Positions 20,323 through 28,652 of a DNA stretch of 64,000 bases are shown here, piece after piece. The stretch is from Bradyrhizobium sp. WSM471 (lineage in GTDB: Bacteria > Pseudomonadota > Alphaproteobacteria > Rhizobiales > Xanthobacteraceae), in NCBI RefSeq assembly GCF_000244915.1, contig NZ_CM001442.1:2604001-2668000 (forward strand), written 5' to 3'. Within the stretch, counting starts at the first letter, position 1; each line of letters begins with the position of its first letter. The position numbers and the translations under genes were made by a program. The notes under the pieces are model-generated. The model searched no databases. It was given only the letters and a program-made list of their open reading frames with translations, and was not told the origin of the DNA.

Positions 20323-23031
20323 TCAAATGCTCGTCTGCGGAGCCGGCGGCGGTGCGACCTGCCGCCGGAACAGGATGCGCTGGTAGAGCCAGCCGATCGC
20401 GACCAGCACGATGCCGAGGCACATGAATGACAGCGCGCGGTAGACGCCCGTCAGCGTCGACATGTCGATGACGAAAGCCTTCAGGATCGTCAGCGCGATC
20501 ACGACGGCCGACGCCAACCGCGCCCGCTCGGAATTGACGAGAATGCCGACGCCGAGCAGCACCACGCCGAAGCCGAGCCAGCCGATCGAATAGGTGTATT
20601 GCTCGGCGCCCGTGGTCGCCCCGGCGGAGAGAATCGGGCCGTGATAGAAGCGGCGGATCTCCAGCGTGACATAGGTCAGCGCGAACAAGAGCGCGCCGCC
20701 CGCAATCGTGTTGGCGTAGGCCTTGCCGCGCTCGCCAGCCACGGCATAGGACAGCAGCAGCATCAGCACCGCCGGCAGCGCGTAGCCGAGCAGCAGCAGG
20801 TTGAACACGGCGCCGCCGATGTCGGTGCGCCACAGCAGCGGGTTCTCCAGGATCAAGAGGCCGAACACGCTGATGAGCCCGCCGATTGCCGTGAGCACGA
20901 CCGCGCCGACATTGTGCACGACGCTGCGGCTGCGCAGCCTCAGGCGCTCGAGCCCAATCGCCATGGCGAGCATGACGCAGACCTGCAGCGCGCATTCGAG
21001 CAGCGACGGTGCATCCGTCATGTTACCGCCGGTCGCAAAATGGCGGATCTCCATGAAGGCGAGCAGCGCGGTGAACAAGATCGCGGCGCTCTCGACCATG
21101 CGCAGCGGCGCGTCGTCGGCGCGGCGGCGCAGGAACAGGCTCGCCGCCCAGAACGATGCCGCCGGCAGGCCGTAGCCCCACAACAGCCAGTTGAAGATCG
21201 GCGTGGTGCCGACGGCGTCGCCGACGATGCGCGGATCATAGCCGATCCGAGCGGTGACGAGGCCTGCGAAGATCGCGGCCAGCCAGCGCAGGAACGGGAT
21301 CGGCCGCTGCATCGAGATCCAGGCGGTGCCGAGCGACATCAGCGCCAGTGCGATCGTGAGCCAGCCCTTCTCCAGGGCAAATGTCAGCGCCAGCGCCAGC
21401 GCACCGAGCGTGCCGGTCGCGAACAAGGCCGTGGAGATCATGGCGCCCGGCCGGGTCTCGCGGCGCGCAAGCGCTTCGGTCGCAGCGCCAAAGGCGGCGG
21501 CGAGCAGCACCGCGAGGATGGCGAACGGAATCGAGCGGTCGAGATGCGCGATGCGTGCGTAGAGCGCGACCAGGATCGCGATCGGCGTCGCGACACCCGC
21601 GACCGACCACACCACCGGAATGATCGCCGAGTTCGAACGGCCCTGCGCGAGGAAGCCCGCGATGCCGAAGCCGGCGGCGAAGATCGCCGCCATCACCAGA
21701 TGCAGCGTCACCGCGCTGTCGATCGCCGTCGGTGCGATGCCGGCGATGGGGCCGCCCGGCAGCACCAGCATGTCGGGATTGGCGCGCACCGCCCATTCGG
21801 CGAATACGACGAAGACGGTCGCGGCGGCTGCGCCGAGCGCGCCGGTGGCCGCCGGCGCGCGCCAGGCGACGAGCAACGTCGCGCCGACGAGCACCGCGAA
21901 GGCGATCAGCGCCAGGTCCGCATGCGCGCTCGACAGCACGATCAGCATCGCGCCGAACAGATAGGCACCGAGCGAGCCCGACGAGACCGGCTCGATCTCA
22001 CCGTCCTCGATCGTCGGGCCGAACATGAAGCCGCAGACGACGAGAAGAGCGGCAAGAACGAAGCCTGCGATCACATGGAAAGCGTGCGGCGCAACCTGCA
22101 AGTCGCCGGTATCGAGACCCGGAAAGATCCAGAGTACGGCGAAGGCGATCGTGGTGACCGCAAGCCAGCGCCACAGTCGGATACGCGCGAGGCCGAAGCT
22201 CGCGGCGGTGACGATGGCGAGATAGATATAGAGCGCCCAATAGTCCGGCTTGCCGCTGGAGACGAGGAGCGGCGTCACGAACGCGCCGACCACGCCGAGG
22301 CCGGCGAGCGCGGGCCCGTGCAAGAGAGCTGCAGCCAGCGTGCCGAGCGCGACGAGGCCGAGCAGCACGAAGGCGGTCGCGGGGACGAGGAAGCCATAGA
22401 GCGCGTAAGCCGCGTAGATGGTCGCAAATGCCACCGCCGTGCCGGCCGCGGTGAGGATCGCGGGAATGTTGGCGATCGGCAGCGCGCCGATGTTGGAGAT
22501 GCTCTCCTTGCGCCGCGACCATTCGCCGGCGCCAAGCAGCGCCAGCGCGAATGCGCCGCCAAGGAACACGCGCACGCCGGGGCCGACCAGGCCGGCCTCG
22601 ATCGAATAGCGCACCATGAAGAAGCCGCCGAGCGCGAGCGCAAGGCCGCCGATCCACACCACCCAGCGCGTGCCGAGCCGTTCCTCGAAGCCGGGCGCGG
22701 GTGCGGGCAGAGGCGGCGTCGCGTCGGCCCCGGTGCTCGCTGCGAGCGGAGGCGGTGAAACATCCCCCGTGACCGGCGGGGGCGGCGCCTCGGCTTCCGC
22801 TTCGGCTTGGGGCACAAGCGGCGGCGGCGCTGCGGAAGTCGTCGCGGACGCTTCAGCCCACACATCTGCCGGGATCCGCGGCGGCTGCACGGGCCGTTGC
22901 GCGTGGAACGTCGCTTCGAGCGAACTCAGCCGTCGTCGCAGCTCAGCCGCCTGGCTGGAGGCCTTGATCGCGATGATGAAAGCGATGACCGCAATGATCA
23001 GCGCGAAGACGTCAAACGGGCCGTCAGACAT
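20323..23031 (-). CDS. DUF2339 polytopic membrane protein
   Basis: About 902 residues. It begins with one membrane helix (VFALIIAVIAFIIAIKA) and a short coiled coil (AAELRRRLSSLEATF). A Pro/Ala-rich linker to about residue 120 follows, then roughly two dozen hydrophobic helices to the C-terminus. The first core motif, ERLGTRWVVWIGGLALALGGFFMVRYSIE, is typical of DUF2339. The function is not established. The ATG at 23031 has an excellent ribosome site, GGAGGCTTT. Possibly an envelope or transport-related protein; no residue pattern identifies a substrate. Confidence 0.9.
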   Translation of the reverse strand: MSDGPFDVFALIIAVIAFIIAIKASSQAAELRRRLSSLEATFHAQRPVQPPRIPADVWAEASATTSAAPPPLVPQAEAEAEAPPPPVTGDVSPPPLAASTGADATPPLPAPAPGFEERLGTRWVVWIGGLALALGGFFMVRYSIEAGLVGPGVRVFLGGAFALALLGAGEWSRRKESISNIGALPIANIPAILTAAGTAVAFATIYAAYALYGFLVPATAFVLLGLVALGTLAAALLHGPALAGLGVVGAFVTPLLVSSGKPDYWALYIYLAIVTAASFGLARIRLWRWLAVTTIAFAVLWIFPGLDTGDLQVAPHAFHVIAGFVLAALLVVCGFMFGPTIEDGEIEPVSSGSLGAYLFGAMLIVLSSAHADLALIAFAVLVGATLLVAWRAPAATGALGAAAATVFVVFAEWAVRANPDMLVLPGGPIAGIAPTAIDSAVTLHLVMAAIFAAGFGIAGFLAQGRSNSAIIPVVWSVAGVATPIAILVALYARIAHLDRSIPFAILAVLLAAAFGAATEALARRETRPGAMISTALFATGTLGALALALTFALEKGWLTIALALMSLGTAWISMQRPIPFLRWLAAIFAGLVTARIGYDPRIVGDAVGTTPIFNWLLWGYGLPAASFWAASLFLRRRADDAPLRMVESAAILFTALLAFMEIRHFATGGNMTDAPSLLECALQVCVMLAMAIGLERLRLRSRSVVHNVGAVVLTAIGGLISVFGLLILENPLLWRTDIGGAVFNLLLLGYALPAVLMLLLSYAVAGERGKAYANTIAGGALLFALTYVTLEIRRFYHGPILSAGATTGAEQYTYSIGWLGFGVVLLGVGILVNSERARLASAVVIALTILKAFVIDMSTLTGVYRALSFMCLGIVLVAIGWLYQRILFRRQVAPPPAPQTSI

Positions 23032-23080
23032 AAAGCCTCCAGGCAATCGGCGGGCAGGGGCCGATCACACATATCTCGGG

Positions 23081-24049
23081 TTAGCGCCGGGAGCGTACGC
23101 GCAAGCCCGGCGCGGGCCGCTCCTGGAGCACGTCGCGACGGAAGCGGTAGAGCGCCGCCGGACGTCCGCCCGTCTGTGTCGACATCACCCCGGTCGGTTC
23201 GACCAGGGCTTCCATTTCGACCAGGCGGCGGAAATTTTGTTTGTGCAGGTGTCGGCCGGAGATCGCCTCCACCGTATACTGCAATTCGGTAAGTGTGAAC
23301 TCGGCGGGCAAAAGTTCAAAGACCACAGGACGATACTTCAGTTTTGCACGCAGTCGCGCGATCGCTGTCGCAAGAATCCGGCGGTGGTCGAAGCGCATGG
23401 ATGTGCCGAGCGCGGACGGTGCCTTGCGCGCTAATGCCGCAGGACGGCCGTCGCGCCGCGCTTCCTCGACCAGCCCGGCCTCGTACAGGAGCTCGTAGCG
23501 GTCGAGCACGCGCTCCTCGTCCCAGGCCGCGCCCTCGAGACCGAAATAGAACCGCACCCGATCCTTGCGCGGCAATGCGCGCGTCGTCTCCGGCGTCTCC
23601 ACTTCAGCCCACTCGGTCAATGCCGGGATGATGTCGTTCGCGATGATCGCGGGCGGCCCCTCGCGCCGGTCCTCCCAAGGCAGGAAGCGATACCATGGCG
23701 CGAAGCTCGCACGCGTGGCTGCGAGGTCGCCGCCGATGGCGCGCGTCAGTGCGAGATAGCCGATCGACACCATGTGCGCGCCGGTGTCGCCGGCCTCGGC
23801 ATGCCGGCCGCGATCGCCGAACGTGTAGAGCTGTTCGACATAGCCGAGCCGCAGGCCCGTCTGTTCCTCGACCCAGGCCCGCAGGCCAATCTCGAAGGTG
23901 CGATGGCTCGGCGCATCGAACGGGCCGAACGGCAGGCCGGCCAGCCCGTCACTGTCGCGCGCGGTGAGGATCAGCGGCTCATGATTCTCGATCGCGACGA
24001 TCGCGGCAGTCAGGCCGATCTCGATCGGCGTCAGCAGCTTTTCGCTCAT
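23081..24049 (-). CDS. nadQ: NadQ-type regulator of NAD synthesis (Nudix-related domain + winged helix)
   Basis: 322 residues. The N-terminal ~200 residues resemble a Nudix fold (TAAIVAIENHEPLILTARDSDGLAGLPFGPFD, LRAWVEEQTGLRLGYVEQLYTFGDRGR) but lack the catalytic GX5EX7REUXEEXGU box, so it should bind rather than hydrolyse a ligand. The C-terminal ~80 residues (YRPVVFELLPAEFTLTELQYTVEAI and KQNFRRLVEMEALVEPTG) match the winged-helix part of NrtR-like regulators. This architecture is that of COG4111/NadQ, predicted by comparative genomics to control nadABC in alphaproteobacteria. The ATG at 24049 replaces a longer frame that reads into a repeat. The nad operon and paired candidate operators lie 15 kb away. 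Confidence 0.85.
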   Translation of the reverse strand: MSEKLLTPIEIGLTAAIVAIENHEPLILTARDSDGLAGLPFGPFDAPSHRTFEIGLRAWVEEQTGLRLGYVEQLYTFGDRGRHAEAGDTGAHMVSIGYLALTRAIGGDLAATRASFAPWYRFLPWEDRREGPPAIIANDIIPALTEWAEVETPETTRALPRKDRVRFYFGLEGAAWDEERVLDRYELLYEAGLVEEARRDGRPAALARKAPSALGTSMRFDHRRILATAIARLRAKLKYRPVVFELLPAEFTLTELQYTVEAISGRHLHKQNFRRLVEMEALVEPTGVMSTQTGGRPAALYRFRRDVLQERPAPGLRVRSRR

Positions 24050-24120
24050 GCGACGGCGATCGCGTGAGTGATGAGACAGGTGTGCCAATTGATTGGGCCG
24101 GTCTCGCTGCGAGCTCGCTG

Positions 24121-24243
24121 TAACCTCTCCCGCTTGCGGGAGAGGTCGGCGCGCAGCGCCGGGTGAGGGCTTTCTCCTCGAGGGGACTGTCCCGATGCGG
24201 AGATACCCTCTCCCCACCCCTCTCCCGCAAGCGGGAGAGGGAG
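24121..24243. repeat. Intergenic palindrome (CTCTCCCGC family)
   Basis: CTCTCCCGCTTGCGGGAGAG at one end and CCTCTCCCGCAAGCGGGAGAGG at the other, separated by about 75 bases. Each end is itself a hairpin and the two ends can pair. Same family as 36363-36506. Confidence 0.75.
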
Positions 24244-24269
24244 CACACCCACGATTTCGTGCGCAACGA

Positions 24270-24776
24270 TCATTCGAGCTCGATCACGAACGGGCGGCCC
24301 TCGACCATCATCGCGCCCGGGCCCATCTCGTCGAGTGCGCGCAGCATGCGGCCGTTGCGCCCCAGCGCACGGTCGGCAAGCCCGACGATGCGGCGGTTCG
24401 GCGAGGCGATCGGGGAAGCCGCCCGGATCTTCTTCGCGATCTCGGTCTCGTCGCGATTCGGATTGAGTGCGCACACGGCGGCGAAGGCGCTCGCGGTGGA
24501 GCGGCTGATGCCCGCATAGCAATGCACCACCAGCGGCGCGTCGCGATCCCAGCCGCGCACGAAGTTCAGCACCTGCTCGATATGCGTTTCCGATGGCGCG
24601 ACGAAGCCGTCCATCTCCTCGGTGATGTCGTCCATCGACACCTTGAGATGGTTGGCCGGCAGCACCGACACCGGCCGGGCCACCTGCTCGACATTGGCCA
24701 TCACGGTCAGCACGTGGCTGGCCTTGGTGAGGCGGACGGTTTCGGGAAGGGCGGCGAGGGAACAGACGTGGATCAT
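24270..24776 (-). CDS. Tyrosine/dual-specificity protein phosphatase family protein
   Basis: 168 residues. It contains the cysteine phosphatase P-loop HCYAGISRSTA (consensus H-C-x5-R-S/T) in mid-protein, and an upstream acidic loop DDITEEMDGF that may supply the general acid. The fold is consistent with a small cytosolic phosphatase acting on phosphotyrosine or another phosphomonoester; the substrate is unknown. The start MIHVCSLAALPETV is chosen over a longer frame that runs into a repeat. It lies upstream of nadQ on the same strand with a 220-base repeat-containing gap. Confidence 0.85.
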   Translation of the reverse strand: MIHVCSLAALPETVRLTKASHVLTVMANVEQVARPVSVLPANHLKVSMDDITEEMDGFVAPSETHIEQVLNFVRGWDRDAPLVVHCYAGISRSTASAFAAVCALNPNRDETEIAKKIRAASPIASPNRRIVGLADRALGRNGRMLRALDEMGPGAMMVEGRPFVIELE

Positions 24777-24814
24777 GGCGGACCTTTTTCCGCAGATTAT
24801 AGCGAGCGTTGGCG

Positions 24815-24905
24815 GTGTGGGCAAAGCGAAGCGCACCCACCACTTTCGTCTCATTTGCGAAAAATGGGTGGGCACGGCGCAAGGGCGCCTTTACCCGCCC
24901 TGCAG
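24815..24905. repeat. Intergenic palindrome with GTGGGC...GCCCACC-type arms
   Basis: GTGGGCAAAGCGAAGCGCAC, CCACC and then GGTGGGCACGGCGC form imperfect nested inverted repeats between the HD-domain gene and the phosphatase gene. The design fits the other dispersed palindromes. Confidence 0.5.
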
Positions 24906-24926
24906 GACTCTAACCCACGACAACGA

Positions 24927-25541
24927 TCACGCAAACACTGCGGCAAACCGCTCCAGAAACTGCTTCTCAGCCCGGGCAGCCGTCCAGGGGGTGAGATAGT
25001 CGCGCCGGACGTTGTCGGAGAGGCCGGGATCCTTGCCGAACAGGCGCCTGGCCTCGCTCTCGCTGAAGCCGGCGAGCGTCGTCGCCTCCAGATAGGCCGC
25101 GCCGCGATCGGCGGCCTTGATCGCCAGCGTGATCTCCTCCGGCAGTACCGGCGGCAGGCCAAAGCGGATGTGGATGGCGCCGAGCAGGCGTTTCTCGACC
25201 GCCTTGTAATGACCGTCGAGCACGGCCTTGAATGGCGAGATCATGTCGCCGATCACATATTCGGGCGCGTCATGCAGCAGCGCGGCAAGCCGCATGCGCT
25301 GATCCACGCGCGGGCTCTCGTGCCGCATCACGGTTTCGACCAGCAGCGTATGCTGCGCGACCGAGAAGATGTGTGCGCCGATGGTCTGGCCGTTCCAGCG
25401 GGCGACACGCGCCAGCCCATGCGCGACGTCGGCGATCTCGATGTCGAGCGGGGAGGGATCGAGCAAATCGAGCCGCCGGCCCGACAGCATGCGCTGCCAG
25501 GCGCGGGACGCCACATCGCGTGACGACTTCCTGGCCGTCAT
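24927..25541 (-). CDS. HD-domain phosphohydrolase (YfbR-like)
   Basis: 204 residues. The metal-binding HD pattern is visible: GAHIFSVAQHTLLVE (first His), LAALLHDAPEYVIGDMISPFK (HD pair) and IKAADRGAAYLEAT (last Asp). Such proteins are often 5'-nucleotidases acting on deoxynucleotides; the substrate is inferred only. Its ATG overlaps the tag stop codon by 4 bases (ATGA), so it is translationally coupled and the last gene of ygfZ-tag-HD. Confidence 0.85.
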   Translation of the reverse strand: MTARKSSRDVASRAWQRMLSGRRLDLLDPSPLDIEIADVAHGLARVARWNGQTIGAHIFSVAQHTLLVETVMRHESPRVDQRMRLAALLHDAPEYVIGDMISPFKAVLDGHYKAVEKRLLGAIHIRFGLPPVLPEEITLAIKAADRGAAYLEATTLAGFSESEARRLFGKDPGLSDNVRRDYLTPWTAARAEKQFLERFAAVFA

Positions 25542-26164
25542 TTGGACTTGAGGCGCGGCTTGCGCTGCGTCTTGCCGCAGCTCGCGTGACAATGGCAGTC
25601 GACGAGATGATCGTTGACCATGCCGGTCGCCTCCATGAAGGCATAGACGATGGTCGGGCCGACGAACTTGAAGCCGCGCGAGGACAGCTCCTTGGAGATC
25701 TGCATGGAGAGCGGCGTCGAGGCCGGCACGCTCGCGGTGGTCTTGAAATGATTGACCTTGGGCCTTCCGTCCATGAAGTCCCACAGCAATTTCGAGAAGC
25801 CGGGGCCCTTCTCCATGATGTCGAGATAGGATTTCGCGCTTGATATCGCGCCGTCGATCTTGGCCTTGTTGCGCACGATTCCGGCGTCGTTCATCAGCGC
25901 GTGAACTTTCTTCTCGTTGTAGCGTGCGATCTTTTCCGGCTGGAAATCGTCGAAGGCTTTGCGAAAATTGTCGCGCTTGCGCAGGATCGTGATCCAGGAC
26001 AGGCCGGCCTGGAAACCGTCGAGGATCAGCTTCTCGTAGAGCGCGCGGTCGTCATATTCCGGCACGCCCCATTCGGTGTCGTGATAGGCGACGTAGAGCG
26101 GATCTTCGCCGGGCCAGGGGCACCGCGTCTTTCCGTCGGCATGCAGGCGAGGGGCGCGGCTCAT
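25538..26164 (-). CDS. tag: DNA-3-methyladenine glycosylase I
   Basis: 208 residues. Excises 3-methyladenine from alkylated DNA, starting base-excision repair. Landmarks are RCPWPGEDPLYVAYHDTEWG near the start (zinc-ligand Cys and His), ALYEKLILDGFQAGLSWITIL with the helix-hairpin region, and FKFVGPTIVYAFMEATGMVNDHLVDC near the end, where the NDH His and following Cys complete the zinc site of Tag proteins. Both ends overlap neighbours by ATGA junctions, placing it between ygfZ and the HD gene in one operon. Confidence 0.96.
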   Translation of the reverse strand: MSRAPRLHADGKTRCPWPGEDPLYVAYHDTEWGVPEYDDRALYEKLILDGFQAGLSWITILRKRDNFRKAFDDFQPEKIARYNEKKVHALMNDAGIVRNKAKIDGAISSAKSYLDIMEKGPGFSKLLWDFMDGRPKVNHFKTTASVPASTPLSMQISKELSSRGFKFVGPTIVYAFMEATGMVNDHLVDCHCHASCGKTQRKPRLKSK

Positions 26165-27042
26165 GCGATGGGCTGCTTGGCTGGAATGCGGACGATGTCA
26201 GGTTCCGCCAGCCTCACAGCGAGGCCACCGGCAGTCAACGTCTGTCCCGCATCGAGCGCATCGGCGACGCGGTCGATGCGCACGAGCGCGATACCCTTGC
26301 CCTGCGCCGACGAGCCCATCGTGCCGACCGGCTTGTCGCCGGCCATGACGCTGACGCCGGGCTCCGGCGAGGAGTCCTCGAGCAGCACCTTGACGCTACG
26401 GGTGCGCGCAGTGCCGCGATGCTGCATGCGCGAGACGACCTCCTGGCCGACATAGCAGCCCTTGTCGAAATCGACGCCGGAAAGGCGGTCCATGTTGGTC
26501 TCGTGCGGGAACGCATCGCTGTACGTGAAATCGAGCCCGCCGCGCGGCACGCCGAGCGCGATGCGGTGGGCCTCGTATGCGGCGGCGTCGACGAGCTCGG
26601 CGCCGATCAGATCGGACAGCTTCTGTTTGAGGTCTTCAGGGATCAGGATGCGATAGCCGAGGTCTTCATTGCGTGGATCGGCGAAGGCGAGATCGGGCTG
26701 GGCCGCGGGCTTGCCGTCCCAGGCCGCGAGCACGCCGAGATCCTCGGACAGGTTTTCCACCGTGACCTTGGCCCGCAGCTTGTAGAATTTCAGCTTGGTG
26801 GCGAGGCCGTCGGCAAGCGGCTTCGGGCAATCGATCAGGAACCCGCCGCCATGACCGGCAGGCGCTTCCGTGATCAGAAAATCCACGATGATCTTGCCCT
26901 GCGGCGTCAGCAGCGCGCCGAATCGGCCGAAGCCCGGCTTCAGCTTGTCGACATCGGTCGTGACGAGGCCATTGAGGAAGTTGCGCGCATCCTCGCCCGC
27001 GACCTTGATCACGCCCCGGTCCGGAAGAAACGCTGATTTCAT
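26161..27042 (-). CDS. ygfZ: YgfZ/GcvT-like folate-dependent iron-sulfur assembly factor
   Basis: About 293 residues. The diagnostic YgfZ motif K-G-C-Y-x-G-Q-E appears as DKGCYVGQEVVSRMQHRG in the C-terminal half, with its conserved Cys. The N-terminal ARNFLNGLVTTDVDKL fits the GcvT-like folate-binding domain. Known YgfZ proteins help maturation or repair of certain Fe-S enzymes, using tetrahydrofolate. The start MKSAFLPDRG is supported by homologous starts; longer frames read through the promoter shared with pyrC. First gene of the ygfZ-tag-HD operon, divergent from pyrC. Confidence 0.93.
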   Translation of the reverse strand: MKSAFLPDRGVIKVAGEDARNFLNGLVTTDVDKLKPGFGRFGALLTPQGKIIVDFLITEAPAGHGGGFLIDCPKPLADGLATKLKFYKLRAKVTVENLSEDLGVLAAWDGKPAAQPDLAFADPRNEDLGYRILIPEDLKQKLSDLIGAELVDAAAYEAHRIALGVPRGGLDFTYSDAFPHETNMDRLSGVDFDKGCYVGQEVVSRMQHRGTARTRSVKVLLEDSSPEPGVSVMAGDKPVGTMGSSAQGKGIALVRIDRVADALDAGQTLTAGGLAVRLAEPDIVRIPAKQPIA

Positions 27043-27143
27043 ACGAAAATCTCTTGCGACATGTTGCTCCGGAACGTAAGCCCGCAAGGCAAAAACGACA
27101 AGACCTCAAGCCCTGCGCTTGGGGACGAGAGAGGCCTTCAGCC

Positions 27144-28478
27144 ATGACCCAGCGTTTCGACGTGATCCTCAAGGGCGGCACTGTCGTCAACCAGGACGGC
27201 GAGGGAGCCCGCGATATCGGCGTCGTCAACGGCCGCATTGCCGAGATCGGCGCGCTGTCGCAGGCTTCCGCCGCGGAGGTGATCGACTGCAAGGGCCTGC
27301 ACATCCTGCCCGGCGTGATGGATACGCAGGTGCATTTCCGCGAGCCCGGGCTGGAGCAGAAGGAAGACCTCGAGACCGGCTCGCGCAGCGCCGTGATGGG
27401 CGGCGTCACCGCCGTGTTCGAGATGCCGAACACCTCGCCATTGACCGTGACCGAGGCCACCTTCACCGACAAGGTGAAGCGCGCTCATCACCGCATGCAT
27501 TGCGACTTCGCATTCTTCATCGGCGGCACCCGCGAGAATGTGCAGGACTTGCCGGTGCTGGAGCGTGCACCCGGCTGCGCCGGCGTCAAGGTCTTCATCG
27601 GCTCCTCGACCGGCGCGCTCTTGGTGGAGGATGACGAAAGCCTGCGCCGCATCTTCCAGGTGATCCGCCGCCGCGCCGCGTTCCATGCCGAGGACGAGTA
27701 CCGCCTCAACGAGCGCAAGCCGCTGCGTATCGAGGGCGACACGCGCTCGCACCCGGTGTGGCGCGACGAGACTGCGGCGCTGATGGCGACGCAGCGGCTG
27801 GTGAAGCTCGCGCACGAGACGGGCAAGCGCATCCATGTGCTGCATATCTCGACCAAGGAAGAGATCGAATTTTTGCGCGACCACAAGGACGTCGCCTCCT
27901 GCGAGGCGACGCCGCATCATCTCACGCTGGTTGCGCCTGAATGCTACGAGCGGCTCGGCACGCTGGCGCAGATGAACCCGCCGGTGCGCGGCGCCGATCA
28001 CCGCGCCGGGATCTGGCGCGGCATCGAGCAGGGCATCATCGACGTGCTCGGCTCGGACCACGCCCCGCATACGCTCGAAGAGAAGCAGAAGACCTATCCG
28101 GCCTCGCCCTCCGGCATGACCGGCGTGCAGACGCTGGTGCCGCTCATGCTCGACCACGTCAATGCGGGGCGGTTGTCGCTGGCGCGTTTCGTCGATCTCA
28201 CCAGCGCCGGCCCCGCGCGCCTCTACAACATGGCCTGCAAGGGCCGCATCGCCGCCGGCTACGACGCCGACTTCACCGTCGTCGATCTCAAGCGCAGCGA
28301 GACCATCACCAACAAATGGGTCGCGTCCAAGGCCGGCTGGACCCCCTATGACGGGTTGCGCGTCACCGGCTGGCCCGTAGGCACCTTCATCCGCGGCCGC
28401 CGCGTGATGTGGCAGGGCGAGCTCGTGACGGCCTCGCAAGGTGAGCCGGTGCGGTTTCTGGAGACGTTGAAGGCGTAG
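27144..28478 (+). CDS. pyrC: Dihydroorotase-family amidohydrolase (DTQVH subtype)
   Basis: 444 residues. Class I dihydroorotases close carbamoyl-aspartate to dihydroorotate in pyrimidine synthesis. Family marks are the first metal loop MDTQVHFREPGLEQKEDLE, MPNTSPLT, AGVKVFIGSSTG, CEATPHHLTL and the catalytic DVLGSDHAPHTLEEK. The first residue of the usual metal-binding H-x-H is Gln here (D-T-Q-V-H), while the other His and Asp ligands are present. I recall this subtype in alphaproteobacteria, so it may be an active variant, but it could also be a paralogue with another amide substrate. No pyrB lies nearby. Confidence 0.85.
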   Translation: MTQRFDVILKGGTVVNQDGEGARDIGVVNGRIAEIGALSQASAAEVIDCKGLHILPGVMDTQVHFREPGLEQKEDLETGSRSAVMGGVTAVFEMPNTSPLTVTEATFTDKVKRAHHRMHCDFAFFIGGTRENVQDLPVLERAPGCAGVKVFIGSSTGALLVEDDESLRRIFQVIRRRAAFHAEDEYRLNERKPLRIEGDTRSHPVWRDETAALMATQRLVKLAHETGKRIHVLHISTKEEIEFLRDHKDVASCEATPHHLTLVAPECYERLGTLAQMNPPVRGADHRAGIWRGIEQGIIDVLGSDHAPHTLEEKQKTYPASPSGMTGVQTLVPLMLDHVNAGRLSLARFVDLTSAGPARLYNMACKGRIAAGYDADFTVVDLKRSETITNKWVASKAGWTPYDGLRVTGWPVGTFIRGRRVMWQGELVTASQGEPVRFLETLKA

Positions 28479-28514
28479 GGATTGCAGGTAACACAAACGT
28501 CCCGCACACCCGGT

Positions 28515-28636
28515 GTCGTCCTGGCGAAAGCCAGGACCCATTCCCCCGGCTGCATTTCGTTGCGAAGATGGGTGGCTACGCTTGTGCGCCACAACTTGAT
28601 CCTGTGGCAATGGGTCCTGGCTTTCGCCAGGACGAC
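28515..28636. repeat. Palindromic repeat (GTCGTCCTGGCG family)
   Basis: Arms GTCGTCCTGGCGAAAGCCAG and CTGGCTTTCGCCAGGACGAC are perfect reverse complements and enclose a further GGACCCATT/AATGGGTCC pairing, giving a long cruciform-prone element. It closely parallels the element at 6734. Confidence 0.85.
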
Positions 28637-28652
28637 GCTGAGGGAGGAGTGA

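Noticed and set aside
20599..22758. A 719-codon plus-strand frame opposite the DUF2339 gene
   Set aside because: Arg/Glu-rich antisense frame without domain; the minus-strand protein has clear membrane helices and family motif.
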